Origin: Betaproteobacteria bacterium
GTDB taxonomy: Bacteria > Pseudomonadota > Gammaproteobacteria > Burkholderiales > SG8-41
Length of the DNA: 64,000 nt
Direction: 5' to 3'
NCBI GenBank assembly: GCA_021732605.1
Contig: JAKFUS010000015.1
Location: forward strand, 62,001 to 126,000
In this document: piece after piece, positions 1-7,165 of the stretch
Layout of the letters: each line of letters starts with the position of its first letter
How positions within the stretch are numbered: position 1 is the stretch's first letter
The notes under the pieces: model-generated
What the model saw: only the letters and a program-made list of their open reading frames with translations
Told to the model about the DNA's origin: nothing
Database searches by the model: none
Position numbers and translations under genes: made by a program

Positions 1-1
1 C

Positions 2-919
2 GGCGGCGTGACTGCGGAAGACTATCCGGTGCGCCCGGTGCGCCTGATCATTGGTTTCCCCCCCGGCGGCGCCACCGATCTGGTTGCGCGCATCATCGCG
101 CCCAAGCTGGGTGAGACGCTGAAACAGCAGGTGGTCATCGACAACCGGGCCGGCGCCAATGGCACCATCGGTGCGGAAATGGCGGCGAACGCGACCCCCG
201 ACGGATATAACCTGCACCTCGGCACACTGGGCGCTCTGGTGATCAGTCCGACCATCACCAAAGTGCCGTACGACCCGCTGAAGGATTTTTCAACAATTTC
301 CATGGCCGTGCAGTTGCAGAACATGTTCATCGTGCATCCGACGGTTGCCGCCAAGTCCATCCCCGAGCTGATCACGCTCGCCAAACTAAAGCCGGGAACG
401 CTGAATTACGCATCATCGGGACTCGGCAGTCCCGGACATCTCGCCGGCGAATTGTTCAAGACCATCGCCAAAATCGACATGGTGCATATTCCGTACAAGG
501 GCGGCGGTCCGGCGCTGACCGATCTGGTCGCAGGGCATACCCCGATTTTTGTTGCCGTCATTTCCACCGGCGTGCCGCCTGTGAAGGCCGGCCGCGCCGT
601 GGCGCTGGCGGTGACCGGCGCCAAACGCTCGCCGGCCTTGCCGGATGTGCCGACGGTCGCCGAAACCCCGGGCCTCAAAGGGTACGAAGCCAGCAACTGG
701 TACGGCATGCTCGCCCCGGCCGATACGCCGAAGCCGGTGATCGACAAGCTGAACAAGGATCTGGCCACAGTGCTGAAATCCGCTGACGTGCGCGACGCCC
801 TGCTCGCCCGCGGCATCGAGACCATGAGTTCGACACCGGATGAATTCACCGCCTACATCAAGTCTGAAACGGCGAAGTGGGACAAAGTCATCCGGGCGGC
901 GAATCTGAAGCCCAATTGA
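2..919 (+). CDS. Bug/TctC-family tripartite tricarboxylate transporter substrate-binding protein (5' partial)
   Basis: Periplasmic solute receptor of the Bug/TctC family, which binds small carboxylates and related solutes for TctAB-type permeases. The frame is open to the left edge (GGC GGC GTG...), so the start and signal peptide lie outside the window; the visible part begins around the mature N-terminus (YPVRPVRLIIGFPPGG). Family marks are the FPPGGATD loop, VIDNRAGANG, the TPDGY segment and HIPYKGGGPAL. It ends at TGA 917-919 followed by a strong terminator. The ligand cannot be predicted. No tctA or tctB lies next to it within the window. Confidence 0.93.
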   Translation, partial: GGVTAEDYPVRPVRLIIGFPPGGATDLVARIIAPKLGETLKQQVVIDNRAGANGTIGAEMAANATPDGYNLHLGTLGALVISPTITKVPYDPLKDFSTISMAVQLQNMFIVHPTVAAKSIPELITLAKLKPGTLNYASSGLGSPGHLAGELFKTIAKIDMVHIPYKGGGPALTDLVAGHTPIFVAVISTGVPPVKAGRAVALAVTGAKRSPALPDVPTVAETPGLKGYEASNWYGMLAPADTPKPVIDKLNKDLATVLKSADVRDALLARGIETMSSTPDEFTAYIKSETAKWDKVIRAANLKPN

Positions 920-941
920 TCGCAGCCGATCGTCCAAAAAC

Positions 942-972
942 AAACGGGCGGAAATTTCCGCCCGTTTTTTTA
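942..972. terminator. Bidirectional intrinsic terminator
   Basis: A near-perfect palindrome (AAACGGGCGG paired with CCGCCCGTTT) is followed by a T run on the plus strand and preceded by A residues, so it can also serve the minus strand. It lies between the converging Bug gene and the dehalogenase-like gene. Confidence 0.85.
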
Positions 973-991
973 TGCGCCCTGCCCGTGATCG

Positions 992-1876
992 TCAGTCCCG
1001 GAAGAACGTGCTGATCTCGTCGTAGACCATGTCCGGCACCTGCTCCGCCGGATAGTGACCGCAGGGCAGCGGCTTGATGCGCACAATGTTCGCTGCATAC
1101 TGCGGCCAGGCTTTGCGCGGATCGAAATGTTTTTCGGTGTGGCTTTTCTCACCCCAATACACCGCCGTCGGGCACTGGATCTTGCGCCCGGCGTTGAAGT
1201 CTTCGGTATCCATTGCCATGTCCACCGACACTGCGGCGCGATAGTCTTCGCACACGCCGTGGATGTTTTCGGCGGTGCAGACCCGCGCGTATTCCTTCAA
1301 TGTTTCTTCAGAGAAACCGCCCTTGCCGATGCCGAGCTTGGTCAGCTTCTGCTTGATGTAGTAATCGTACTTGCCCTCAATCAGTTTTTCCGGGATGTCA
1401 TAGGCTTGGGCCATGAAAAACCAGTGTGAGGAATTCAGCGCCCATTGCCAGGTGGCGTTGGTCAGCATGTGGTGCGTGGGCAGGATGTCGAAGCTGGCAA
1501 ATTTTTTGATCTTGTCCGGATGGTCCAGCGCCATGCGGAATGCGGTGCGCGCACCGCGGTCGTGGCCGGCGACACAGAATTGTTTGAAGCCCAGGTGCGC
1601 CATGACGTCGATCTGGTCCTGGCCCATGCGGCGGAAGGAATAGTTGCTGTGGTCAGGCAGTCCGCGCGGCTTGCCGCTGTCGCCGTAACCACGCAAATCG
1701 GTCACCACCACCGTAAAATCTTTCGCCAGTCGCGGCGCGACCAGATGCCAGTGCACATGGGTCAGCGGGTTGCCGTGCAGCAGCAGGATCGGCGGGCCAT
1801 TGCCGCCATAGCGCAGATTGATTTTGACTTCGGGATCGGTAGTCTGAACCTGGACATGCTTGAAACCTTCGAACAC
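992..1876 (-). CDS. Alpha/beta hydrolase, haloacetate (fluoroacetate) dehalogenase-like
   Basis: Alpha/beta-hydrolase fold protein of about 294 residues. The nucleophile elbow reads GHDRGAR, with Asp rather than Ser, as in haloacetate and epoxide hydrolase relatives. DRGAR...FRMALDHPD matches the fluoroacetate dehalogenase pattern, in which the two Arg after the Asp bind the carboxylate. The HW pair in NSSHWFF, the Tyr in EDYRA and the terminal His in PCGHYPAEQ also fit that active site. I place the start at a GTG (1876) because AGGAG sits 7 nt upstream; an ATG at 1891 and a longer frame reaching 1960 are possible but lack such a site. Reaction inferred: hydrolytic C-halogen cleavage of haloacetates; another small acid or ester is possible. 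Confidence 0.82.
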   Translation of the reverse strand: MFEGFKHVQVQTTDPEVKINLRYGGNGPPILLLHGNPLTHVHWHLVAPRLAKDFTVVVTDLRGYGDSGKPRGLPDHSNYSFRRMGQDQIDVMAHLGFKQFCVAGHDRGARTAFRMALDHPDKIKKFASFDILPTHHMLTNATWQWALNSSHWFFMAQAYDIPEKLIEGKYDYYIKQKLTKLGIGKGGFSEETLKEYARVCTAENIHGVCEDYRAAVSVDMAMDTEDFNAGRKIQCPTAVYWGEKSHTEKHFDPRKAWPQYAANIVRIKPLPCGHYPAEQVPDMVYDEISTFFRD

Positions 1877-2059
1877 GGCATTGCTCCTCATGAAGAAGGC
1901 AACGATGCTACCGCACCACGGGACTTCCTGTTCATCGCATGCCGCGATATGGACACGCAATACATCGCATCACGCGTGCTAACATCGCGCCGTTTCCTGC
2001 CATTGCAGGACACCAGCGGCGACTGAGCGATGTCCGCAATACGCATTTTGCCGCTATCT

Positions 2060-2094
2060 TAAAATATCAATAAAATCAAATATTTACATTAATA
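2060..2094 (+). repeat. AT-rich element, site A (core AAATATTTA)
   Basis: AT-rich stretch in a GC-rich setting, just upstream of the SMP-30 gene. It shares TTAAAATATCAATA and (A/T)CAAATA(C/T)TTA with the element at 55480-55507, and AATAAAATCAAATA with the one at 30133-30170. Core at 2078-2086, one substitution from AAATACTTA. It may also supply promoter sequence for the downstream gene. Confidence 0.55.
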
Positions 2095-2115
2095 TCCTAA
2101 AGGGATCATCGCGTC

Positions 2116-3045
2116 ATGTTCAATCCGTTCAAACCGCTGGAGCACATCCACGCCGAAGTCTTCACCTCGATGCCCGGAAAATTCCGCAAAAAAAGCCGCA
2201 GCAGCTGGTCGGATCCGAATCGCCAGAATGCGGAAGTGGAATGTTTCCTCGAAGCGCCCGCCTTTGACCGCGACGGCAATCTGTTTGTCTGTGACATTCC
2301 CTTCGGCCGCATTTTCCGCATCACGCCCAAGGGCGACTGGGATCTGGTGATCCAGTACGACGGCTGGCCCAATGGTATGAAGTTCCACAAAGATGGCCGT
2401 TTGTTCATCTGCGATTACAAGGAAGGCCTGCTCACGCTGGACGTCAAAACCGGAAAAATGGAAAACGTGCTGCGCACCGCCTACAGCGAAAGCTTCAAGG
2501 GTTTGAACGATTTGCATTTCGCGTCGAACGGTGACCTCTACTTCACCGACCAGGGCCAGACCGGCATCGCCGATCCGACTGGCAGGGTGTTCCGCCTCAA
2601 GGCCAACGGCGAATTGCGCCGGCTGCTCGAAAACGGCCCCAGCCCCAACGGCATCACACTGTCGACCACGGAAAAACATGTCTATGTCGGCATGACGCGC
2701 TCGAACTCGGTGTGGCGTTTGCCACTGATGGCTGATGGTTCGGTATCCAAAACCGGCCTCGCGATTCAGCTCTCCGGCGGCGTCGCCGGCCCCGACGGCA
2801 TCGAGATGGACGGTGAAAACGGTTTGCTGGTCTGTCAGCTCGGTGTCGGGATCTGGCGCTTTGACGCCAACATGCTGCCGACGCATCTGATTTCGTCGAA
2901 GAGTCATGACAAGCATCATCACCTCGACAACCTCGCCTTCGGCGGCCCCGACCACAAGCAGATTTACATCACCGAAGCGCTGTCCGGTGATGTATTGACC
3001 GCAAAAGTACCATTCGTCGGCAAGAAAATGTACGGCCACCAGTAA
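2116..3045 (+). CDS. SMP-30/gluconolactonase/LRE family protein
   Basis: Six-bladed beta-propeller lactonase family, 309 residues, no signal peptide. Visible family features are an early acidic residue in VECFLEAPAFDRDGNLFVCD, the repeated blade motif DRDGNLFVCD...ADGELR, GLNDLHFASNGDLYFTD (the Asn-Asp metal-binding region) and GPDGIEMDGENG. Such enzymes hydrolyse sugar or aromatic-derived lactones using one divalent metal. The neighbours are unrelated catabolic genes, so the substrate is unknown. Start at ATG 2116, with AAGGG 9 nt upstream. A terminator follows the stop. Confidence 0.88.
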   Translation: MFNPFKPLEHIHAEVFTSMPGKFRKKSRSSWSDPNRQNAEVECFLEAPAFDRDGNLFVCDIPFGRIFRITPKGDWDLVIQYDGWPNGMKFHKDGRLFICDYKEGLLTLDVKTGKMENVLRTAYSESFKGLNDLHFASNGDLYFTDQGQTGIADPTGRVFRLKANGELRRLLENGPSPNGITLSTTEKHVYVGMTRSNSVWRLPLMADGSVSKTGLAIQLSGGVAGPDGIEMDGENGLLVCQLGVGIWRFDANMLPTHLISSKSHDKHHHLDNLAFGGPDHKQIYITEALSGDVLTAKVPFVGKKMYGHQ

Positions 3046-3061
3046 GCGGGGCCGGCGGCAC

Positions 3062-3095
3062 ACGGCGCGTTCCGCAGGGAGCGCGCCGTTTTTAT
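3062..3095 (+). terminator. Intrinsic terminator after the SMP-30 gene
   Basis: GC-rich stem ACGGCGCG / CGCGCCGT followed by TTTTTATTT on the plus strand. It touches the end of the converging dadA gene. Confidence 0.8.
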
Positions 3096-4351
3096 TTCAA
3101 TCCCGTAAACGCAAAATCCACCTCGGGTTTCTTGCCGGAAACAATATCGGCAATCGCCCGCCCGGAACCGCAGCCGTGAGTCCAGCCCAGCGTGCCGTGG
3201 CCGGTATCGAGATAAAGGTTGGAATATTTCGTTTTGCCAATGTACGGCACGTTCGACGGCGTCGCCGGCCGCAGCCCCGTCCAGTAGCGCGCCTGCGTCA
3301 CGTCACCCGCTCCGGGAAACAGTGTTTCGGTGCGGCGGACGATGGCCTGGCAGCGCACGTCATTCAGCACGAGGTCATAACCATTCAGCTCGCAGGTGCC
3401 TGCTATGCGCAGACGGTCGCCGAGCCGCGAATACACCAGCTTGTATTCGTCGTCGGTCAGGCTGACATGATGGGCGCGTGCCACATCTGAAACCGGCAGG
3501 GTCACCGAATAACCCTTGGCCGGATAAATTGACAACCGGATGCCCAGCGGTGCCAGCAGCTGCGGACTATAGCTGCCCAGTGCAACCACATAGGCATCGC
3601 CGGTGATGGTCGAAGTGTGCCCCTCCGGTCCGGTGACACCAACTCCGCTGACGACGCCACCCGCGGTCGCGACACGGCTGACGGCATGGCCATACAAAAA
3701 CTGCACGCCGTTTTTTTCGCAGAGCAGCGCCAGTCGCTGCGTAAAGAGCTGTGCGTCACCGGATTCATCCGACGGCGTCAGGCTGCCGCCGACAATGCCC
3801 GCGCGGGCATGCGCCAGCGCCGGTTCTATCGCCACGCACTCCTCCCGCGTTTTCATGTCGAGTTCGCAACCGAACTCGCGCATGATGCGCGCCGGTTCCT
3901 GCGCAGAGTCGAAGGCTTGCTGGCTGGTGTAGAAATGCAAGATGCCGCGTTCAAGGTGGTCATACTCGATGCCGGTCTCGGTGCGCAGTGCTTGCAGCAG
4001 GCCCCGGCTGTAGAGTCCGAGATTGACCAACTGGATAATGTTGTGCCGGGTGCGGGCGGGTGTGCATTCGCGCAGGAATTCCAGGCACCACTGCCATTGC
4101 CGGAGATCGGCGCGCGGCCGGAACAGCAGCGGCGCGTCCTCTTTGAACATCCAGCGCAATGCCTGCAGCGGCGCACCCGGATGAGCCCAGGGTTCGGCAT
4201 GGCTGACGGAAATCTGTCCGCCGTTGGCGAAACTGGTTTCCAGCCCCGCTGCCGGCTGGCGTTCGATCACGGTGACTTGATGTCCCGCCCGGGCCAGAAA
4301 CCACGCGGCCGTGATGCCGACGACGCCGGCACCGAGTACGATGACTCTCAT
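3092..4351 (-). CDS. dadA: D-amino acid dehydrogenase (FAD-dependent, small subunit type)
   Basis: Membrane-associated FAD flavoprotein of 419 residues that oxidatively deaminates D-amino acids to 2-oxo acids. The N-terminal Rossmann motif GAGVVGITAAWFLARAG is followed by the acidic VIERQ end of beta2, the SFANGGQIS segment typical of DadA, and a C-terminal FAD-contacting stretch TGLRPATPSNVPYIG and TGHGTLGWTHGCGSG. Length matches the family. The start ATG has GAGAGG 5 nt upstream. The leader contains a tandem glycine riboswitch, so expression is expected to follow glycine. Glycine oxidation itself is possible but not shown by sequence. Confidence 0.93.
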   Translation of the reverse strand: MRVIVLGAGVVGITAAWFLARAGHQVTVIERQPAAGLETSFANGGQISVSHAEPWAHPGAPLQALRWMFKEDAPLLFRPRADLRQWQWCLEFLRECTPARTRHNIIQLVNLGLYSRGLLQALRTETGIEYDHLERGILHFYTSQQAFDSAQEPARIMREFGCELDMKTREECVAIEPALAHARAGIVGGSLTPSDESGDAQLFTQRLALLCEKNGVQFLYGHAVSRVATAGGVVSGVGVTGPEGHTSTITGDAYVVALGSYSPQLLAPLGIRLSIYPAKGYSVTLPVSDVARAHHVSLTDDEYKLVYSRLGDRLRIAGTCELNGYDLVLNDVRCQAIVRRTETLFPGAGDVTQARYWTGLRPATPSNVPYIGKTKYSNLYLDTGHGTLGWTHGCGSGRAIADIVSGKKPEVDFAFTGLK

Positions 4352-4352
4352 T

Positions 4353-4367
4353 TGAACCTCTCAGGTT
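4353..4367 (-). promoter_or_regulatory. dadA Shine-Dalgarno region with anti-aptamer complementarity
   Basis: On the minus strand the ribosome-binding region reads ACCTGAGAGG (4366 to 4357). ACCTGAGAG is an exact 9-nt complement of CTCTCAGGT (4431 to 4423) in the closing helix of the second glycine aptamer. It can also form a small local hairpin (AACCT-GAG-AGGTT). Both suggest that Shine-Dalgarno access is the controlled step. Confidence 0.6.
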
Positions 4368-4408
4368 GCGAAAAGACACAGAACGGAGCTGTTAAGCTCC
4401 GCGCCGCC

Positions 4409-4592
4409 CTCGCTGTCCATTTACCTGAGAGTTTTGCGAACCTGAGTTCGCGTGCCCCTTCGGTGGACCTTGCCGGTTTCCCGGTGGTCACTCTCCAGAT
4501 CGGCTGCTGCTGTCTGCAGTAAATGGGCCTGAGCGATCATGAGGGTTTACGCCTTCGGCGGGGATTACGGGAATCCCGCTCTCCTGCAGACG
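4409..4592 (-). promoter_or_regulatory. Tandem glycine riboswitch (two gcvT-type aptamers) upstream of dadA
   Basis: Read on the minus strand. Aptamer 1 (about 4588 to 4509) has GGAGAG, the core GCCGAAGGCGTAAA and the closing CGCTCAGGCCC. After a short linker, aptamer 2 (about 4498 to 4409) has GGAGAGTG, ACCGAAGGGGCA, and CTCTCAGGTAAATGGACAG. These are the hallmark conserved segments of the glycine riboswitch class, in the usual two-aptamer arrangement. The downstream gene in the same direction is dadA, starting about 58 nt after aptamer 2. An intervening stem (GGAGCT/AGCTCC, 4385-4400) lacks a real U run, so translational control is favoured over termination. Confidence 0.9.
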
Positions 4593-4648
4593 CTTGTCAT
4601 TCTAAACGCTGCAGTGCAGCACAACAAGGCTGTCGCCGCGTGCTGCCG

Positions 4649-5437
4649 CTAAATCAGCGTGACTTCGTCGCCGACCTGGATTTCGCCGCCGGCCCCGCGC
4701 GTCAGCATGCCGACGCCCAGCACGGGTTCTTTCTGCGCAAACGAACGCATCAACTGCTGCATCACCTGCAGGTCGCGTTCGCCGGTGACCGGGTTGGCGT
4801 GTGTCGCCAGACAGCGCACCTTGGACTTCACCACCTCGAACTCGACGCCGCCGATACGGATGCTGCGCCCGATCCAGGATTGTTCCGCCCAGGCCTCGAT
4901 GCCTTCAATCGCGATATTGGAACGGAAGCGGTGTTCACTCAGCTTCGGATCGCGCAGCGCAGCCGCCGCTGACGCAATGGTCTCACGGCTGTGCAGCGTC
5001 ACCTGTCCCGCTTCGTTGTCCTGGTAACGCGGCGTAACACCGTCACCGATCAGTTTCAGCGGCAGACGATCGGGATGGTTGCGCAGCGGATGCTCCCTGA
5101 GACCCAGCACATAAGCAGTCAGTGCTTCGACCAGGCGCCCGCGTCCTGCAGCATCCAGTTTTTCATCAGCAAGTATCTGGCTGCCCAATGCAATCTTCAG
5201 GCGCAGCTCGCGGTGGTCAAACTGCGTGCTGAGCCGCGCCAGCCCTGGCGTGTTCGCCAGCACGATGCCTTCATACTTGCGGCACCACTGGTCGTCGGCC
5301 ACCGGCGCGTTGGCAAAACGAAACGCGAGCACGCGGTCACCTGCGGCCCGGCCTTCGGGCAGCACGGTCAGTGTGGTGCAATGTTCGGGGGTAAAACCCT
5401 TGACGGGGTAACGGTAGAGGGCGACGACGCGCGGCAT
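4649..5437 (-). CDS. MOSC domain-containing protein (MOSC N-terminal beta-barrel plus MOSC)
   Basis: 262 residues with the MOSC_N opening (VVALYRYPVKGFTPE) and a C-terminal MOSC domain containing FRSNIAIEGIEAWAEQSWIG, KVRCLATHANPVTGERD and the conserved Cys in VKSKVRCLATHAN. MOSC proteins bind molybdenum or sulfur ligands; relatives include YcbX and mARC, which reduce N-hydroxylated compounds. There is no attached ferredoxin domain, so an electron donor would be separate. It is transcribed away from the neighbouring dehydrogenase gene at 5532. Substrate unknown. Confidence 0.85.
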   Translation of the reverse strand: MPRVVALYRYPVKGFTPEHCTTLTVLPEGRAAGDRVLAFRFANAPVADDQWCRKYEGIVLANTPGLARLSTQFDHRELRLKIALGSQILADEKLDAAGRGRLVEALTAYVLGLREHPLRNHPDRLPLKLIGDGVTPRYQDNEAGQVTLHSRETIASAAAALRDPKLSEHRFRSNIAIEGIEAWAEQSWIGRSIRIGGVEFEVVKSKVRCLATHANPVTGERDLQVMQQLMRSFAQKEPVLGVGMLTRGAGGEIQVGDEVTLI

Positions 5438-5531
5438 GTGGTGGACTTTGCTGGTTGATACGGGCCGGAAGGCATGCCGGGAGTTCCGGCGACACTGCTA
5501 CAATTCCCGACTCACAATAACAGGTATCGCA

Positions 5532-6587
5532 ATGAAAATCCTCGTCCTGCCCGGCGACGGCATCGGCCCCGAAATCACCGCGGCAACACTCGCCGTCCTC
5601 GACCGCGCCAGCGCAAAATTCAAACTCGGTCTCGAGTGGGATACCCGTGAAATCGGTTTCGGCGCGCTGAAAAAACACGGCTCGACCTTCCCCCTGGAAA
5701 TCCAGGAAGCCGCACGCCAGGCCCCCGGCATCATCCTCGGCCCGGTGTCACACCTCGATTACCCGGCAAAAGAGCAGGGCGGCATCAATCCCTCGGGTTG
5801 GCTGCGCGTGCAGCTCGACCTGTTTGCCAACATCCGCCCCGCGAAATCACGCATGGGCGTGGGCCTTACCGGAAAACCGATCGACCTGGTGATTTTCCGC
5901 GAGTGCACCGAGGGTTTCTACGGCGACCGCAACATGTTCATGGGCCGCGGCGAATTCATGCCGACCGAAGACGTGGCCATTGCCATCCGCAAGGTCACCG
6001 CCAAACAGTCGCGGCGCATCAGTGAGGTGGCCTTCGAGTGGGCGCGCAAGCGGCGCAAAAAAGTCACTGCCGTGCACAAGGCCAACGTGCTGCACATGTC
6101 GGACGGCCTGTTCCTGCGCGAGGTACGCGCTGTCGCCAAAAAATATCCTGATGTCGAACTCGATGAAAAAATTGTCGACGCCATGGCCGCACTGCTGGTG
6201 CGCAACCCGACGCAATTCGACTGCATCGTCACCGGCAACATGTTCGGTGACATCCTGTCGGACGAGGCTTCGGAAATTTCAGGTGGCCTGGGCATCGCCG
6301 GATCGACCATGGCCGGAGATGACGCCTGCTGCGCGCAGGCCCAGCACGGCTCAGCACCCGACATCGCCGGTCAGGACAAAGCCAACCCGGTGTCGCTGAT
6401 GCTGTCGGCCACGATGCTGCTGGAATGGCTGGCGACGAAACACCAACGCCCGGAATTCGACGCCGCTGCCAAAGCCATCGAAGCTGCGATCGACGCCGCG
6501 CTGCAATCGCCGGAGTCGCGCACCGTCGATCTCGGCGGCAAGCTGGGCACAAAGGCGTTTACCGCAAAGCTCCTCGCGGCGATCTGA
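5532..6587 (+). CDS. Isocitrate/isopropylmalate dehydrogenase family protein
   Basis: NAD(P)-dependent beta-decarboxylating dehydrogenase family, 351 residues. The start ATG 5532 begins MKILVLPGDGIGPEI, the canonical N-terminus; the frame upstream is not conserved-looking. Catalytic features: Arg in NIRPAKS, Arg and Tyr in FRECTEGFYGDRN, Lys in VHKANVLHMSDGLF, and the metal-binding Asp in GNMFGDILSDEAS. The spacing around FRECTEGFYG and the absence of leuC/leuD nearby argue against it being the biosynthetic LeuB. Substrate could be a substituted malate or tartrate. Confidence 0.87.
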   Translation: MKILVLPGDGIGPEITAATLAVLDRASAKFKLGLEWDTREIGFGALKKHGSTFPLEIQEAARQAPGIILGPVSHLDYPAKEQGGINPSGWLRVQLDLFANIRPAKSRMGVGLTGKPIDLVIFRECTEGFYGDRNMFMGRGEFMPTEDVAIAIRKVTAKQSRRISEVAFEWARKRRKKVTAVHKANVLHMSDGLFLREVRAVAKKYPDVELDEKIVDAMAALLVRNPTQFDCIVTGNMFGDILSDEASEISGGLGIAGSTMAGDDACCAQAQHGSAPDIAGQDKANPVSLMLSATMLLEWLATKHQRPEFDAAAKAIEAAIDAALQSPESRTVDLGGKLGTKAFTAKLLAAI

Positions 6588-6614
6588 GCCGCGCTCTAAG
6601 CCGCAACCGCACTG

Positions 6615-7046
6615 CTATTTTTGCTGACCCGCCGCCGGACGCGATTCCGGCGGCCCCTTCAGCTCCACCGTATTGCCTTCGGGATCGCTGATATAAACCG
6701 AAAGCCCGTGGCCGTCGGCACCGTAGCGGGATTTGATTTCACCCGGCACCACGCCATGGCGGATCAGTTGCGCGGTCAGCGCGCCCGGATCAAACGGTTC
6801 GATGCGCAAACACAGGTGCTCCATGTTGCGTCCCTCAGCACCGGGTGCCGCGCCACCCTTGCGGCCGATTGCACCATCCACCGCGACCAGGTCGATCAGC
6901 GAATTGCCCGCGCGCAATTGCGTCAGGCCGAGATCCGGCCGCTCGCGCTCCAGCGTGCAGCCCAGCACCTTGCAATAAAACTGCACCATGCGCGGCACAT
7001 TGGCTGCGCGCAGCACGACATGATCAAGGCCGAGGATGCTGAACAT
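6615..7046 (-). CDS. VOC (glyoxalase/bleomycin resistance) family protein
   Basis: Single-domain VOC protein of 143 residues: LGLDHVVLRAANVPRMVQFYCKVLGC opens the first beta-alpha-beta-beta-beta unit, MEHLCLRIEPFDP the second, and VYISDPEGNTVELKGP closes it. His in LDHVV, His in MEHLC and Glu in NTVELKG are candidate metal ligands. Substrate unknown. It lies downstream of the succinate-semialdehyde dehydrogenase gene on the same strand, with a terminator-like hairpin between them. Confidence 0.85.
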   Translation of the reverse strand: MFSILGLDHVVLRAANVPRMVQFYCKVLGCTLERERPDLGLTQLRAGNSLIDLVAVDGAIGRKGGAAPGAEGRNMEHLCLRIEPFDPGALTAQLIRHGVVPGEIKSRYGADGHGLSVYISDPEGNTVELKGPPESRPAAGQQK

Positions 7047-7058
7047 GAACCGGTCTCA

Positions 7059-7091
7059 CCAATAAAACCGCCGCAGCGGAGGCTGCGGCGG
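7059..7091 (-). terminator. Intrinsic terminator between gabD and the VOC gene
   Basis: Stem CCGCCGCAG / CTGCGGCGG (7068-7091), followed in the minus direction by TTTTATT. It sits only about 20 nt before the VOC start codon, so it could act as an attenuator. Confidence 0.65.
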
Positions 7092-7133
7092 TGTGACTCG
7101 CATTACAGATTGGCAAAATATTGCGAATTTATA

Positions 7134-7165
7134 TAAGTATATGATTTTAATGACTATTTATTAAT
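7134..7165 (-). repeat. AT-rich element, site B, overlapping the gabD stop codon
   Basis: Minus strand: AAATAGTCATTAAAATCA followed by TATACTTATATAAAT. The TAG is the gabD stop. It is very similar to the element at 45482-45515 across about 35 nt and related to 39454-39485. Confidence 0.6.

Noticed and set aside
4385-4400. Stem after the glycine riboswitch as an intrinsic terminator
   Set aside because: The GGAGCT/AGCTCC stem is followed by a mixed sequence without a U run, so translational control fits better.
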